Part shown: piece by piece, positions 24,692 to 36,200 of the stretch
Position numbering within the stretch: the stretch's first letter is position 1
Layout: each line of letters opens with the position of its first letter
NCBI GenBank assembly: GCA_026120185.1
Contig: JANUWF010001938.1
Span: 496,001-560,000 of the forward strand
Direction of reading: 5' to 3'
DNA length: 64,000 bases
From: Voacanga thouarsii
Lineage: Eukaryota; Streptophyta; Magnoliopsida; Gentianales; Apocynaceae
The notes under the pieces: model-generated
What the model saw: the letters and a program-made list of their open reading frames with translations, nothing else
Told to the model about the DNA's origin: nothing
Database searches by the model: none
Translations under genes and position numbers: made by a program

Positions 24692-24849
24692 CGAATGCTT
24701 TCACAAGATGAATTTGACTTCTCTGCCGGCAGCAAAAGCTCAAGGAAAACAGTAACGGAAGAAGAAAAACGAACGCTTTCACGAGATGAAATTTGCCCTC
24801 TTTGCCCGCAGAGAAGGCCCAAGGAAAACAGTAACGAAAGAGGAAAAGC
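24692..24849. repeat. 78-bp tandem duplication in the APC11 leader region
   Basis: Unit 1 starts CGAATGCTTTCACAAGATGA at 24692; unit 2 starts CGAACGCTTTCACGAGATGA at 24770. Both run through CAAGGAAAACAGTAACG followed by an A/G-rich end. The units are diverged by scattered substitutions. On the minus strand the region is pyrimidine-rich and is a plausible APC11 first leader exon. Confidence 0.8.
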
Positions 24850-24940
24850 TTAGCAGCGCCACTTTTTCGTCTGGAAATCAGAAGCGAAGGACCCTACCAT
24901 CTTGCAAAGGGCGCAGAGTCATCACATCTGATCTCCATAT

Positions 24941-24997
24941 TGCACAGCCGGGAATCGAACCCAGGTCTGTACCGTGGCAGGGTTAGACCACTGGTGC
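24941..24997 (-). pseudogene. Truncated tRNA-Gly(GCC) remnant lacking most of the D-arm
   Basis: Read on the minus strand, the segment starts GCACCAGTGGTCTAA, continues CCCTGCCACGGTACAGACC and ends with the T-arm GGGTTCGATTCCCGGC followed by TGTGCA. This is plant tRNA-Gly with anticodon GCC (24978-24976) and an intact T-arm. About 14-15 bases of the D-loop and D-stem are missing and the acceptor stem is imperfect, leaving 57 bases instead of 71-72. It cannot fold as a normal tRNA and is called a pseudogene. The internal B-box is kept, the A-box is largely lost. Confidence 0.85.
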
Positions 24998-25360
24998 ATG
25001 TTGCTTCGGCTATTTAATTTAAAAATTTGTTTATTTTGGGAAAACATTAGTCCAATTATTTACACTCAGAAAAGTGAAAAAAAAAAAGGAAAAAATGTGG
25101 ATAATTTTTCCTCTGCCCCGCTCTCATAAAAAGTCATAGGTAAATTCTTTACGGGTCGTTTTGAAATTTCCAGTTCTCCCAGAGAAAACCCAAGAAATTT
25201 CCTGTTGAATGACAAAAGTGACAGCGTAGGAGCTTCATGAACTACTGGAAAAAATGTCAAGAATCAGAAGTTAGTAGAGACTTAATGCCGCCCTACTGAT
25301 TGAAGAGAAGATAAAGGATCAGAGAAAATTAGATTTATACTTCAAATTGCAAAGAAAGAA
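24998..25360. promoter_or_regulatory. Divergent promoter region between APC11 (minus) and the F-box/LRR gene (plus)
   Basis: Short spacer between the 5' ends of two oppositely oriented ubiquitin-system genes, with the tRNA-Gly remnant at its left. No certain TATA box was picked out. A shared promoter is inferred from geometry only. Confidence 0.4.
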
Positions 25361-25585
25361 ATGGAGAAGAGAGATGCAGAAGCAAAGAAAGGAGAAGCAG
25401 AAGCACTGTGGAACAAAGAAACGGTGCCGAAGGTGATGAAGATAGTGTGTACCTGCATTAAACTCCCACAAAGAGACCTAATTTCTCTCTTACTAGTCAG
25501 CCCTTGGCTTCACCGCATTCTTATATCTCTCCCCTCTCTCTGGCGGGTCAGTTACAAACAGTTCTATGTGTATAAAGACTGAATC

Positions 25586-25663
<78 letters not shown>

Positions 25664-28600
25664 TTTCCTCTAAGAAGAGCCATGATGTTTTTAACTTTGA
25701 TTTTGTTTTCTTGAACTTACAGGTGCTTGATTTTCATGAAATGAATAAAGCTGGCGATCGCCTTGTGGCAGCGCTTTCTCTGGTGAGTTCCCCAGTTCTG
25801 CATCCTCTGCTTCTTAATTTTAATACCTGGGTATGAGTTTGTCTTACAACGTTTTATTTCGGGGAAAATGGGGGAACTGCGAATCCTTGAAAACTTTCGC
25901 AATCTTATGTAGCATTCTAAATCATTAACACCACCCCACATCCCCCTGCCCAAAAAAAAAAAGGTGAAGCACAACCCGAGGTAACAGTTTTTGTTATCTT
26001 TCTTTTGCAGCCCAGATATCATAATGTGAAGCATATAGGCCTTGAGTTTGCACAAGATATTGAAGACAAGCATCTCAAAATTCTTAAGAGAAAGGTAATA
26101 TTGCTATTTAAAGTGCTGACGTTTTAGCTTTTGGAGAACATTTTGTTAGAAGGGCATGCAAGTGTTTTCATTATTGGAGTAAGAGTAGCAATCTTCTTTT
26201 CTTTTTTATTGATAATTCTGATATTGGAGTCTATTGTCAGCTTCATTGTGTTCAGTTCTATGCATCTACTTAATTATGAATCCAAAGTAAGTACATTGGC
26301 ATGCCGGATTTCTATTTGTTTTTTCCACTGAGTAATTGATGGATGTAAGGGTCTAACTCTGATCAAAAGTTTCCGAATTCTATCTACATTAGGCTTATTT
26401 AAAATTTGAGTGGAAGTGTATTTGTGCTGCATTAGGTTTATACTTATTCAGAATTCAAGTGAAAGTGCATTTGTACTTGTGTTTTATTTTTTCTTTGTCT
26501 CTTGATATGCTTTCTAGTACCTTAAATTAAGTTAAATAATGCTTTTTAAAATAAACCATATAATAAAATTGTTTCATTGTCCAAAAATAACATCATGACA
26601 ACTAGTTTCCTTACACTACCACTGAAGTCTTAGTTGCCAGACATAATGATGCAGCATTGAAGATTAGGACTTTAACCCTGTGAACCATGGAAGTGTCATC
26701 CACAGCTGTTTTAAAAGGTCTTTATTGTATTTGACAGACTTCTTGCTTTAATACATGGAGTAGTCTGTGGCATACTAGATTTGTTAGTTTGATTTCAGGT
26801 CCATGCATTTGCAATTACCATGCAAATGGTTTTGTCATGTGATGTGATTTCTCATGTTGAAAAAGAAGTTTTTCATTCTCAGTGTGCAGATTCCCTAAGA
26901 AATCTTGAGTCTTTGAACCTGAATGGCTGTCAGAAGATATCTGATGAGGGAATTGACCTCATAACAGGCATGTCTCCGAAAGTTAAGGTTTTCTCCATCT
27001 ATTGGAATGTCAGGTGCTTTGAGGCTTCTCAATTCTCCTTTTTTGACCATTGTAGACCTCATAATGCAAGGTTCCGATTAAAGCCTCCTCATTGTCAATA
27101 TTGTGGATTATTCTTATTCAGGGTTACAGATGTTGGAATTAAGCATTTGGTGAGGAACTGCAAACTCATAATTGATTTGAATTTGAGTGGCTGTAAGGTA
27201 TATCAATTCTATTCATATACTGGCCTTTGAATTTCATGGCAGCATGCATGTACATGTTCTTCTGCTTTCTGGCAGTTCTTTGATATATGCTGCTTTTTGC
27301 TTGAGAGCTGCAGAACATTACGGATGAGAGTTTGCAGCTAATTGCCCAAAATTATGCGGAAATGGAATCATTGAACCTTACCAGGTATGGATGTTTGTAT
27401 ATGCCATCTTATTACATTAGAAATTTCCAAAAAGAAGGTGAATATTACCAGAAACTAAATGATTACTTCAACAATATTTTGTTCTTTTGCTCAAAGTCCC
27501 CTGGGGACAATGAGGTATTTTCTTTTTCAAAAAAGACATTTAAATAATAGAATGATTAAACTTCAGGAAACTCCCATAGGCAATAATGTCAAAAAAAAGT
27601 CTCTTTCGTCCAATTAAAAAAATCTCTTTCCTCCAAATAGGCATGTGGTTTTGCCGGATTCATAGGTTATACAATACTTTATCTCATTTAATCCTACAAA
27701 TTTCACGAAGTTGTGAACTAAAATAGGAGTCTTCCTTCTTGGCAATGCCTCACTTCAAATCCTTTGGGATGTCATTAGGTGTATCAAGTTAACAGATAAG
27801 GGTATACAACTAGTACTTGTCAAGTGCTCGTCTCTTCAATGTTTGAATCTTTATGCCCTCTCTAGGTAATCTTTCTTAGCTCTTTTGATCTGGAAGTATG
27901 ACTTCCGCATGCATCTCAAATTTCTATATTGGAGCTGAAACTATGCCTTGATTGAGCTTGTCCTGTTTCTTTTGTGTAGCTTTACTGATGAAGTATACAA
28001 GAAGATCTCTCTCTTGGCTCATCTTAGATTTCTAGACCTCTGTGGTTCTCAGGTATGACTTGGTTTAAAACTTATTCATGGGTATTTTCTGTATCTTAGA
28101 TAGATGCAGTCGTTGCTTTCAAAAGTGCTCAGATATTTTTATCTGGGAGTTGATTTCGATTGTCCTATGCTGCATTAGAACCTATCAGATGAGGGGCTTT
28201 GCTGTATAGCCAACTGCAGAAAGCTAATTTCCATCAATTTAACATGGTACGTTGGATATCAAAACCCACATGATTCGTTGGGAGCAAACAGAATTCTCTG
28301 ACTTTATTACAGAGCTAATGTCTTTTATATAGGTGCGTACGTGTCACTGATGTTGGGGTAATAGCTATTGCTCAAAACTGCAATTCTCTTGAATTCTTGA
28401 GGTAAATCCAGTAGCTGAAAAATCACTAGAATGGAAGATTGACATGATCAATAGAATCTCTTTCAGAGGCTGGGATGGAAATCCATTTAGTCTAGAAATG
28501 CACTTTACAATAATGCTTAGGAATATGGTTTTAGCACTTTCAGCATATGCCACAATGTTTACACATTGAATTCGAAAGTATTGGCTTGGTAAACTCTAGG

Positions 28601-29034
28601 CTTGCAAGAGATTGGCTGGGTAATCAATCCGTATGCTACTTCATTCATTACTCTCAAATTATTTGCCTAACTAGGCTGTAACAGTTTTATTCTGATTATC
28701 TAACTTTATCTAACTATGCAGCCTGTTTGGGATTGTTGGAGTGACTGATAAGTGCTTGGAGGCCCTTTCTGAGAACTGCTCTAGTACGCTCACAACCCTT
28801 GATGTGAATGGCTGCATTGGCATCAAGGTATTTTGAGTTCTTTTTGCAATAACACACTTGGAGTAATGTGCTTTTATTTCAATTCATGGTCATTTTTACT
28901 TGTTTATATTACAGTAACTGCATGCTTATGAGCTTACAAATGTACAACTTATATTGCTTTGGGTGCAGAGACGGACACGCGAAGAGCTTCTTCAATTGTT
29001 CCCAAACCTTAAATGCTTCAAAGTGCACAGCTAA
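25361..29034 (+). CDS. F-box/LRR protein, At3g58530 type
   Basis: Twelve exons: 25361-25546, 25723-25782, 26011-26094, 26883-27013, 27122-27197, 27314-27384, 27779-27865, 27980-28052, 28179-28246, 28333-28401, 28722-28827 and 28969-29034. All junctions close and give 358 residues. An F-box-like segment occupies about residues 19-65 (TVPKVMKIVC, LPQRDLISLLLVSPWLHRIL). Eight or more leucine-rich repeats of the Cys-containing type follow (LESLNLNGCQKISDEGIDLI, VTDVGIKHLVRNC, LRFLDLCGSQNLSDEGL, FGIVGVTDKCLEAL, TLDVNGCIGIK). Exons largely match single LRR units, and the protein ends FPNLKCFKVHS. By family knowledge such proteins are substrate receptors of SCF (SKP1-cullin-F-box) ligases; the target is unknown. 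Intron 1 holds an (ATT)n microsatellite. The stop codon TAA is the first base triplet of a downstream tandem repeat. Confidence 0.95.
25588..25662. repeat. Microsatellite (ATT)n in F-box gene intron 1
   Basis: About 25 uninterrupted TAT/ATT triplets directly after exon 1 of the F-box/LRR gene. It is likely polymorphic. Confidence 0.97.
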
Positions 29035-29650
29035 GCTTAAAATATTTAGATGAAGATATTCTCTGGCATCAAAGTGAGTATCTTGAGGGTGGCTTAAGTG
29101 TTTTGAGACATGAAACTAACCATGATTTAAATGCATACCACACAATCTTAGAAGCAAAGTCATTCCTTCAACATTGTTTGGGTACTCATTCAACCTTTTA
29201 GGTTTAAGTTTGTTATGGTCTATTTTCAACCTTTTGTATGGTCTAAGCTTAAAATAGTTAGATGAACATATTCTTTGGCATCAAAGTGAGTACCTTGAGG
29301 GCGGCTTAAGTGTTTTGAGACATGAAACTAACCATGATTTAAATGCATACCACACAATCTTAGAAGCAAAGTCATTCCTTCAACATTGTTTGGGTACTCG
29401 TTCAACCTTTTAGGTTTAAGTTTGTTATGGTCTATTTTCAACCTTTTGTTATGGTGTAAGCTTAAAATATTTAGATGAACATATTCTCTGGCATCAAAGT
29501 GACCTTGAGGGCGGCTTAAGTGTTTTGAGACGTGAAACTAACCATGATTTAAATGCATACCACACATTCTTAGAAGCAAAGTCATTCCTTCAACATTGTT
29601 TGGGTACTGTTCAACCTTTTAGGTTTAAGTTTGTTATGGTCTATTTTCAG
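29032..29650. repeat. Three tandem units of about 212 bp starting at the F-box stop codon
   Basis: Units start at 29032, 29244 and 29457, each with TAAGCTTAAAATA followed by a GATGAA(C/G)ATATTCT-type block. Each continues through GGCTTAAGTGTTTTGAGACR, ATTCCTTCAACATTGTTTGG and TTAGGTTTAAGTTTGTTATG. The third unit has a small internal deletion near 29502 and ends near 29650. High similarity points to recent duplication. The array would be in the 3' untranslated region of the F-box transcript. Confidence 0.93.
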
Positions 29651-30744
29651 CTTATGGTTTTGGGTTTACAAAATCAAGCATATCTTGGTCAATAATTTTC
29701 TTATTAGGTGGAAACATGACTTGGGTTTAAGAAATCTGCAGTTTTGTTAAGCTCTTGAATTAATTGTCCAGTATATCTGATGATGATGGTGTGTGAAGCA
29801 GATGAGACTGGCGTCATGCAGAAAAAACAAGGAAATTATTCCCTTGGCTTCATTTTCCTGGATTTGTAGTTGCACAGAGACTTAACAACTTCATATTTAT
29901 CCTACATATGAAGAATGGGATATCATTCAGGTGAAGAAGAATTCTTTTAGGTTGTCTTCAGAAGACTTGTATACTGATAGACTCATTTCTGTATGTCTAC
30001 CTTGATGTATACAGATGACTTGGCCTTCAAAATCTCTGCAAACCTTAACTAGTTGGTTTTCAATGGGCTGCATTTTAACATGCTATACATGTGAAGAAAT
30101 ACATATGTTGCTTGCTTGTGGTCTTGTAGACAAACTTAGTATATTTATTTGTAATGGAATACGAAATCACTCAGAACTCGTCAATAACATCATTTGTAAA
30201 ACTCCTCGTTAATTGCTGATACAGATTTGTATGATTCAACAATGATCAAATGCCAGAAATTATGGTGAACCCGCAGGGGTGAACCTCCTATAATACTGTT
30301 TTGTTCGAGTTTTCTCTACGACATTCATTCCCAGCTTTTCGGTCATATTGGAGAGTTATGGAAAGGTTTCAATAGCAAATCTGCTTCCAACATAGATATC
30401 TTTGTTTGTTTCCGACCTAAGACGCAATTGAATCAATCATATTGCTTCTACTTTAAGTCATGGTTATGGATATATTGACCTACGACATTTTAGTCCACCG
30501 GCATTTGAAATCAGCCATATTGATTCTTTCCATTAGCATTACTACCCTCCCAAATGGATTCTGTTGATTTTGCATCAAGAATTAGCACTAAATCATTCAC
30601 TGAACACCTTGGTAGGTGCATGATTTCTATACGGCTTGTTATACGTGTGAATATTTTGGCTGGAAAAAGATAACCTTCTATTGCAGTGCAAGGATAAGTA
30701 TCGGTTTCAAGATTACATGGTACTTGACTGCAGCCTATTCCTCC
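29651..30744. other. Spacer between the F-box gene array and the lipid-transfer gene
   Basis: Mixed-composition sequence without recognisable genes; it must contain the 3' end of the lipid-transfer transcript at its right. A 65-codon open frame at 30015-30212 shows no family features. Confidence 0.45.
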
Positions 30745-31605
30745 CTATATACTACCGAAGAAACTTGACGCAAGAAGCCAGAGTGATATTCCACCGACCG
30801 TTAGAAATTGAAGCCTGTTCTTTTCAAGCATGCTGGTAGCCGAACTTGAATCATCGCCTGCTGTCACCGAAACATGGAACTCAGTGAATCCTCAAGTAGC
30901 ATCGGGGTTGCTTTTCGGACCAAGGTGAAAACCAAAATAGGATAATCAGGAGTGAAAGAACATTACCCGCAGTTGTAGTGCCACTTACTGTCGAATTGGC
31001 AAATTGTTTGAAAATCTGTGCCTCCGGAGACCGAGGATCCAAGTGTAGAAAATCTGCGATTCAGTCGACGTAGAAACAGAATTACCTTGTGAGACTACTT
31101 TTTAACTATTGAAACAAATCTTCAACTAGTTTTTTCTTGACAAAATTTCGAGTTTGCTGGGTGAGTTTCTCCTAGTCTACTGGATACACATTTATGCTAT
31201 TGCTTCAGCAAAGTACTCTGACAAATGATGAACACAGATATAAAGAAGGTTGAGAGACGTACCTAGGCACTGGGTCTCATTAGCACGTACGTGGCAGAGG
31301 AAGGGGAGAGTGAGAGCCAGTGTTGCATTGACTTTGATGCCAAGATTTGGATCATTGCGGTCGTGAACGAGAATGCAAAGACACCTGCGGCTCTGGTTAA
31401 AGTTCTGTATGAGCTTAAGGCAACAAGCTGAGGAGGGTTGTTTCACTTCTCCACTGATAAATTCCAAACATGACGATAAACCAACCAACTGGTCTTGGCA
31501 TTCTTTCTTGTCTTGGGCAAAATCAGCCCTTGCGTGAGGAACCATCATCAGAACCAAAATGCAAGAAAACACTCTCCAAACATTCGTCATTTTGTTGATG
31601 CCCAT
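30745..31605 (-). CDS. GPI-anchored non-specific lipid-transfer protein (LTPG/YLS3-like)
   Basis: Three exons on the minus strand, 31605-31263, 31053-30967 and 30857-30745, both introns in phase 1, giving 180 residues. Start chosen at ATG 31605; ATG 31590 (MTNVWRVF) is a possible later start. A hydrophobic signal peptide covers about residues 9-27. The eight-cysteine motif is complete: Cys36, 46, 61, 62, 75, 77, 104 and 113 (C-x9-C-x14-CC-x12-C-x-C-x26-C-x8-C). Exon 2 adds FLHLDPRSPEAQIFKQFA, typical of the YLS3-like group. Exon 3 encodes a Ser-rich spacer and a hydrophobic tail (FLTVGGISLWLLASSFFG), a GPI-attachment signal. Such proteins sit on the outer face of the plasma membrane and help export lipids to cuticle or suberin; the ligand is unknown here. 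Confidence 0.93.
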
Positions 31606-33220
31606 CACGGGGAAGAAGAGTTGCCCAATGGACTGTGTTTCTATGCAATACCATTGTTAGAATACTAAAACGCCTTCTTATATGCGCACTTCGAGCATCC
31701 ATTTAGGGGTTGGCAAATCGCTGTCTACAAAACTTGCAAAAGTGTGAGACGATGATGTTCCAATCCTTCAAGTTAAAACTTTGAGCAAGTTTTAGAATTA
31801 GTATGCAATTATAGATTTTTCTACGTGATATTAACTAGCATCGTTCAAGATATTGACGTATGCGTTGTTAATCCGATGAAGCGGTCTTGATGAAACACAT
31901 TTGTTTAATTGTGATCATTGCCCAAGACTTCATCTAAAACTGACATTTTAACCAACCCCCTTTTCCAAGTGGGCTAACGTCTTGTATGGATGAAAAGTGT
32001 GATTATGGAGGTTATTGGGATGCCCCTTCTAGCATTTACGTAAGAGTATGCATGATTGGAATACGAGAAATCCCATCGAGTGGCGGCTCCACAAACAAAG
32101 AAAGTTGTTTTGTGGCACAGGGAAAATAGGAGAGGAGACCAGAAATCCAAAAATAAGCGGTCTGTAACCTCGTTTGGTTAGCAATCAAACGATTCATGCA
32201 CACGGTACACCTACCAGCCAAACATCCAACAGTAATCAACTGCACAGTTGCATTTCTTACCACATGCAAATTGCAGTAAAAAGCTCCATATATTGTTTCA
32301 TTGGTACTAAGTTTACTAAGATACTGCGCAAGTACCATCACTAAGTTAATAGTACTGTTAAAAACTTATAAAACTCAACCACCAAAAAGGTAAAAATGAA
32401 AAGATAAAATGGAAGATAAGACTACCAACTTGTTAAAAACAGGGAATTGTCCTTGAGCAAGACAAAACCCTTGCAGGTTTCCAGTAGCAATGGTCAGACA
32501 AACATCCATTTCTTTATCCAGTGAACTGTTCTCCAGATTAAAGCAACTCTTTATAACCAGTTCTCTTTAAGAATATCCACTGCAAAAAAGGACCAGTGAA
32601 AACAGAACCCTCTAGCAGGGGTTGCCATTTCGACAAGCAAAAAAATGGCTGGCGAATAGTAAGATAGAAACAAGTACTAATGAAAAGGCTGGTCATATTG
32701 CACTATGGATATCAGAGCTTATATTTTTTCTATTTAAACTGGAGAATGAAGGAAACCGAATACGGCATAAGCATTGTTTTTCTATAAGGTAGCATAATAC
32801 AAGGAAGACACAACTAAGCACCCGCTGGGGATGCCTAGGGAACAGCACAGGAAACACGATTCTCTACTATTCTTACAAATGAACTTTTCTTTATCATCTG
32901 AGCAACTTCTATTTCCTTGAATTCCTCTGCCAAGAACACCTGAAAGGCAACAAATTTTGGAAGTGATGAGTAACTAAAACTTGGAAAGTCTCTACCCAAA
33001 TAATCAGATGGAAAAGGAACACCAGGCCCAAAATCATCTCAAAAAATAGAATGTCCCTTTGAAGAAGAAAGAGATACCATATTTCTATGTAATACTCATC
33101 TCTCATCTAACCTCACCATTATTAATGGTTCTGCAAAGCATTCTCCTACACCATACAAGAAAGAAGATTGGGATTTCACTGAGTAAAAGGGGATGGCTGG
33201 AGCAATAACCTGCCCAATCG
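31606..33220. other. Lipid-transfer gene promoter and CCR4 3' flank
   Basis: The left part should hold the promoter of the minus-strand lipid-transfer gene, and the right part the 3' untranslated region of CCR4. A 100-codon minus-strand open frame at 32036-32338 was considered and not accepted because it shows no recognisable family features. Confidence 0.45.
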
Positions 33221-36200
33221 TCAGCGCCTAGTTCTAGGCTTGCAGCGAAATTCAGCTAACAGCGCTATATGATCAGAGGACCACTCTGGTGAAGGAAGGG
33301 CTGTATCTTTTCTCAAGCTATCTTCATCCAAAAGCTCCAATAAAGATTCCACAGTCAAGGAGTCAGCTGAAAGCACATAAAGAAGAATCAAACGAATGCA
33401 TCAAGAAAACTTTAATACTAAAAATTAATCCATCTACATATATCATAGCCTGAAGAATTGAGAAACTTAAGAATAACGTAAAATCTGGCAAACAAACAGA
33501 ATTTGTCTCTTTCATTTTCCATAGGGAAGAGATCCAAGGGTGGGGATGGGCATAAACATGGCAATAATTGTTTAACTGGTGCATATCAAGTATACCTGAA
33601 TAAAATATGTAATCATGGGTACCAATAAAATCTCTTGTGCAGTTTGTGAATAGAGGTTCATTTGTACTAGCATCCATTCTCCGCCTCTGTTGTTCAAGAC
33701 CAAGCCCAACTCCAATTCTAGCAAACGATGAGTATGCACTAACCTGAAGAGATGCATGCAAGAACAGACACAATAATTGGTAACGATATATTCTTAAGCA
33801 TCTTTTAGCCTTTCAAGAGAATGGCTGGTAACAGACTAGGCTCTTTAAATATTAATTGAGAAATTTTTACCAATGGCAGCTGATGAGTTAGTTTAGTAGC
33901 AGGACGCAGAATTCCAAGAGGATCCACTGCTAAATCTGGATGCATTGGATCAACTTTTCCCATAGCCAGAAGGGCATGAGGAGCACTGCATTATAAGTAT
34001 AGAAAGAAAATGTCATTCTGTGTTTGCATGGCTGCCCCATCTACAAAACTGGGACCACTCAGAAAGCATTTGTTAGACACCAACAGACCTGCCAGGAATA
34101 GAATTAAAATCCCCACATACAAGCATTGGAATATCTGCGCTAGCAGCAATTTTTTCCAGCCCTTTCAAGAGTGTATGAACCTGATATGAAAATAGAGTGC
34201 AATAGCAGAAGTCAGATCTGAAAAAAAAAGATGGAAGGAAATATAGCAACAGCAAGAGATGTCAATCAAAAGTACCTGCCACAATTTGACGTCCTTCAAG
34301 TCTTGCTGAACATTGACATGTGTATTAGCCTGCACCAAGAAAAGGAAATGGAACAGGGTCACCAGGCGTTCCATGGACATCCATTTAAAAGGATGGTCAA
34401 AATAAAGGAAGAACCAAAATTCCTTTTATTTTGGTGTTCTTGGAGTGGGGAAAAGAGAGGAACCAATGCAAATTAGACACAAAGGGATAACAAACTAAGA
34501 TTGCATATTTCAGTGGAAAGCCAAGAGATATGTGAAATACATGAATAAAACCAAAGATAACCAAATAAGCAATCCTATAGAAAACAGTTTTCAGTATTTC
34601 AGCATCAACTATGCAGAAGTTCAAGTCTTACACGAGTACAATTATAACACAACAAAGACAAATAAGCAATTAAATTTTTACCACACAAACAAGCTGGCGC
34701 TTTCCAGGATTATCAATCCCCTGATTGCTAAATTTCGCTTCCAGAACAACTATTAGGGCAATGTTATCCTATACAAAGGAGAGCATTCGGTAAGATACTA
34801 AAAATAAAACTGTGTAACTTGTAAGAATGTAACAACATGCACATACTTAAGGGAATGCTCAAAAATAAACCATTTAACTAATTAATATGCGACATCTACG
34901 CAGCTAACCCACCTTGATTAAACGACCCAGAGCAGTTTTCTTCTGAGTACTTGGAACCAAAGCATCAGTTAAAGACTGTGCAGCTTTGTTAAACTCAACC
35001 TGCACAATAAGGCAACTGGACAGTTAACATGATGAGACAGGTAAAAGAAAACACAAAGGATAGTGGTGCTTCACACCTCATATTTTTTAACATGTGAAAA
35101 TCTATCTCGGCGGAAAAAGGTAGCACAACCATCAATTATATTAATATTCCCACCAAAGACCTGCACAGGGCAACAGTGCTATAAATAAGGCAGCAAAATT
35201 ACTTATATACGCCTTACTCTAATTCTTTGACCAACCTCAGCCGTTTTTCGTTTAAAGAGGGCTTGATAGCCATGTTTGTCCAGCTCAGGGGCAAAGAATT
35301 CCTCAAAGTGATCACTTTGAACCTGAAAATAAAAGAATACAGAGTCAATATCTCATTCAATGTTGTGAATCATTTCAACCCCCCCCTTTTTGGGGCTTTG
35401 ATGAGAGGAGGTTCAACAAATACTTGTAAATGCTTTTCTAACTTTTCCAACTTTTAAGTTTGCACGCAAATACTAAAATATTAAAAAGAACTAACTTTGA
35501 ACTAAAAACTCCAGATTTCACATTGCAGACATTTGTCTATCAGATGCGCACAATTTTCTAAGTAACTAAAATGGCAAATTGGCAATAAATAAGAAGCATG
35601 AACAACAAAAGGTTTACAAAACTTTACACCACTTGTCACAATTTTCCCCAAAAACCCGCTTTTAATTTATTTTTATTTTCCAATATCCCAGGTAAATAAA
35701 TGTTGATTTATATCTGTACCTCCTGCAGACAAACAATGTCAGCACAATAGCCAACTATTTCACGTAACAAATTCTGCCTGCGATACGTCCAAGAAAGAGC
35801 CCAAGAGGGACAGTAACTGTACAAATCACTTGTAGCGTATGCATCAGATAAAATATTGTAAGACAGCACAGTGAATGTTCCAGCAGAAGAGAGACGACCA
35901 TCTAAATCCATATGTCCAGACACATCAACTCCACCCACCGGAATCAAACGACGTGGTGTAGGAGATGGGGCTGGAATTACACGAGAAGTCTGTAAAGTAC
36001 TTGGATGCCCCACTGTTAGTTTGCTTTCTGCATCTACCACAACACATTCAAACTTGAGGACATGGCCAATATCATCGGCTGATGGTGTGTAGGTTTTAGA
36101 GAAGCCAACTTCAATCCACGTCTCGCCACCACCCCTCTGTGTAACTGCTGCTGGATATAAAGCTGTGGCCCCATTTGCTAAGCTAGGATTTGCCTGTGAG

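Noticed and set aside
29770..29830. TGATGATGGTGTG resembling a box C snoRNA motif
   Set aside because: No matching box D at suitable distance and no terminal stem was found.
32036..32341. Open frame of about 100 codons on the minus strand between the lipid-transfer gene and CCR4
   Set aside because: No signal, domain or family resemblance. The first codon of the frame is GTG and the surrounding sequence looks like untranslated or intergenic DNA.
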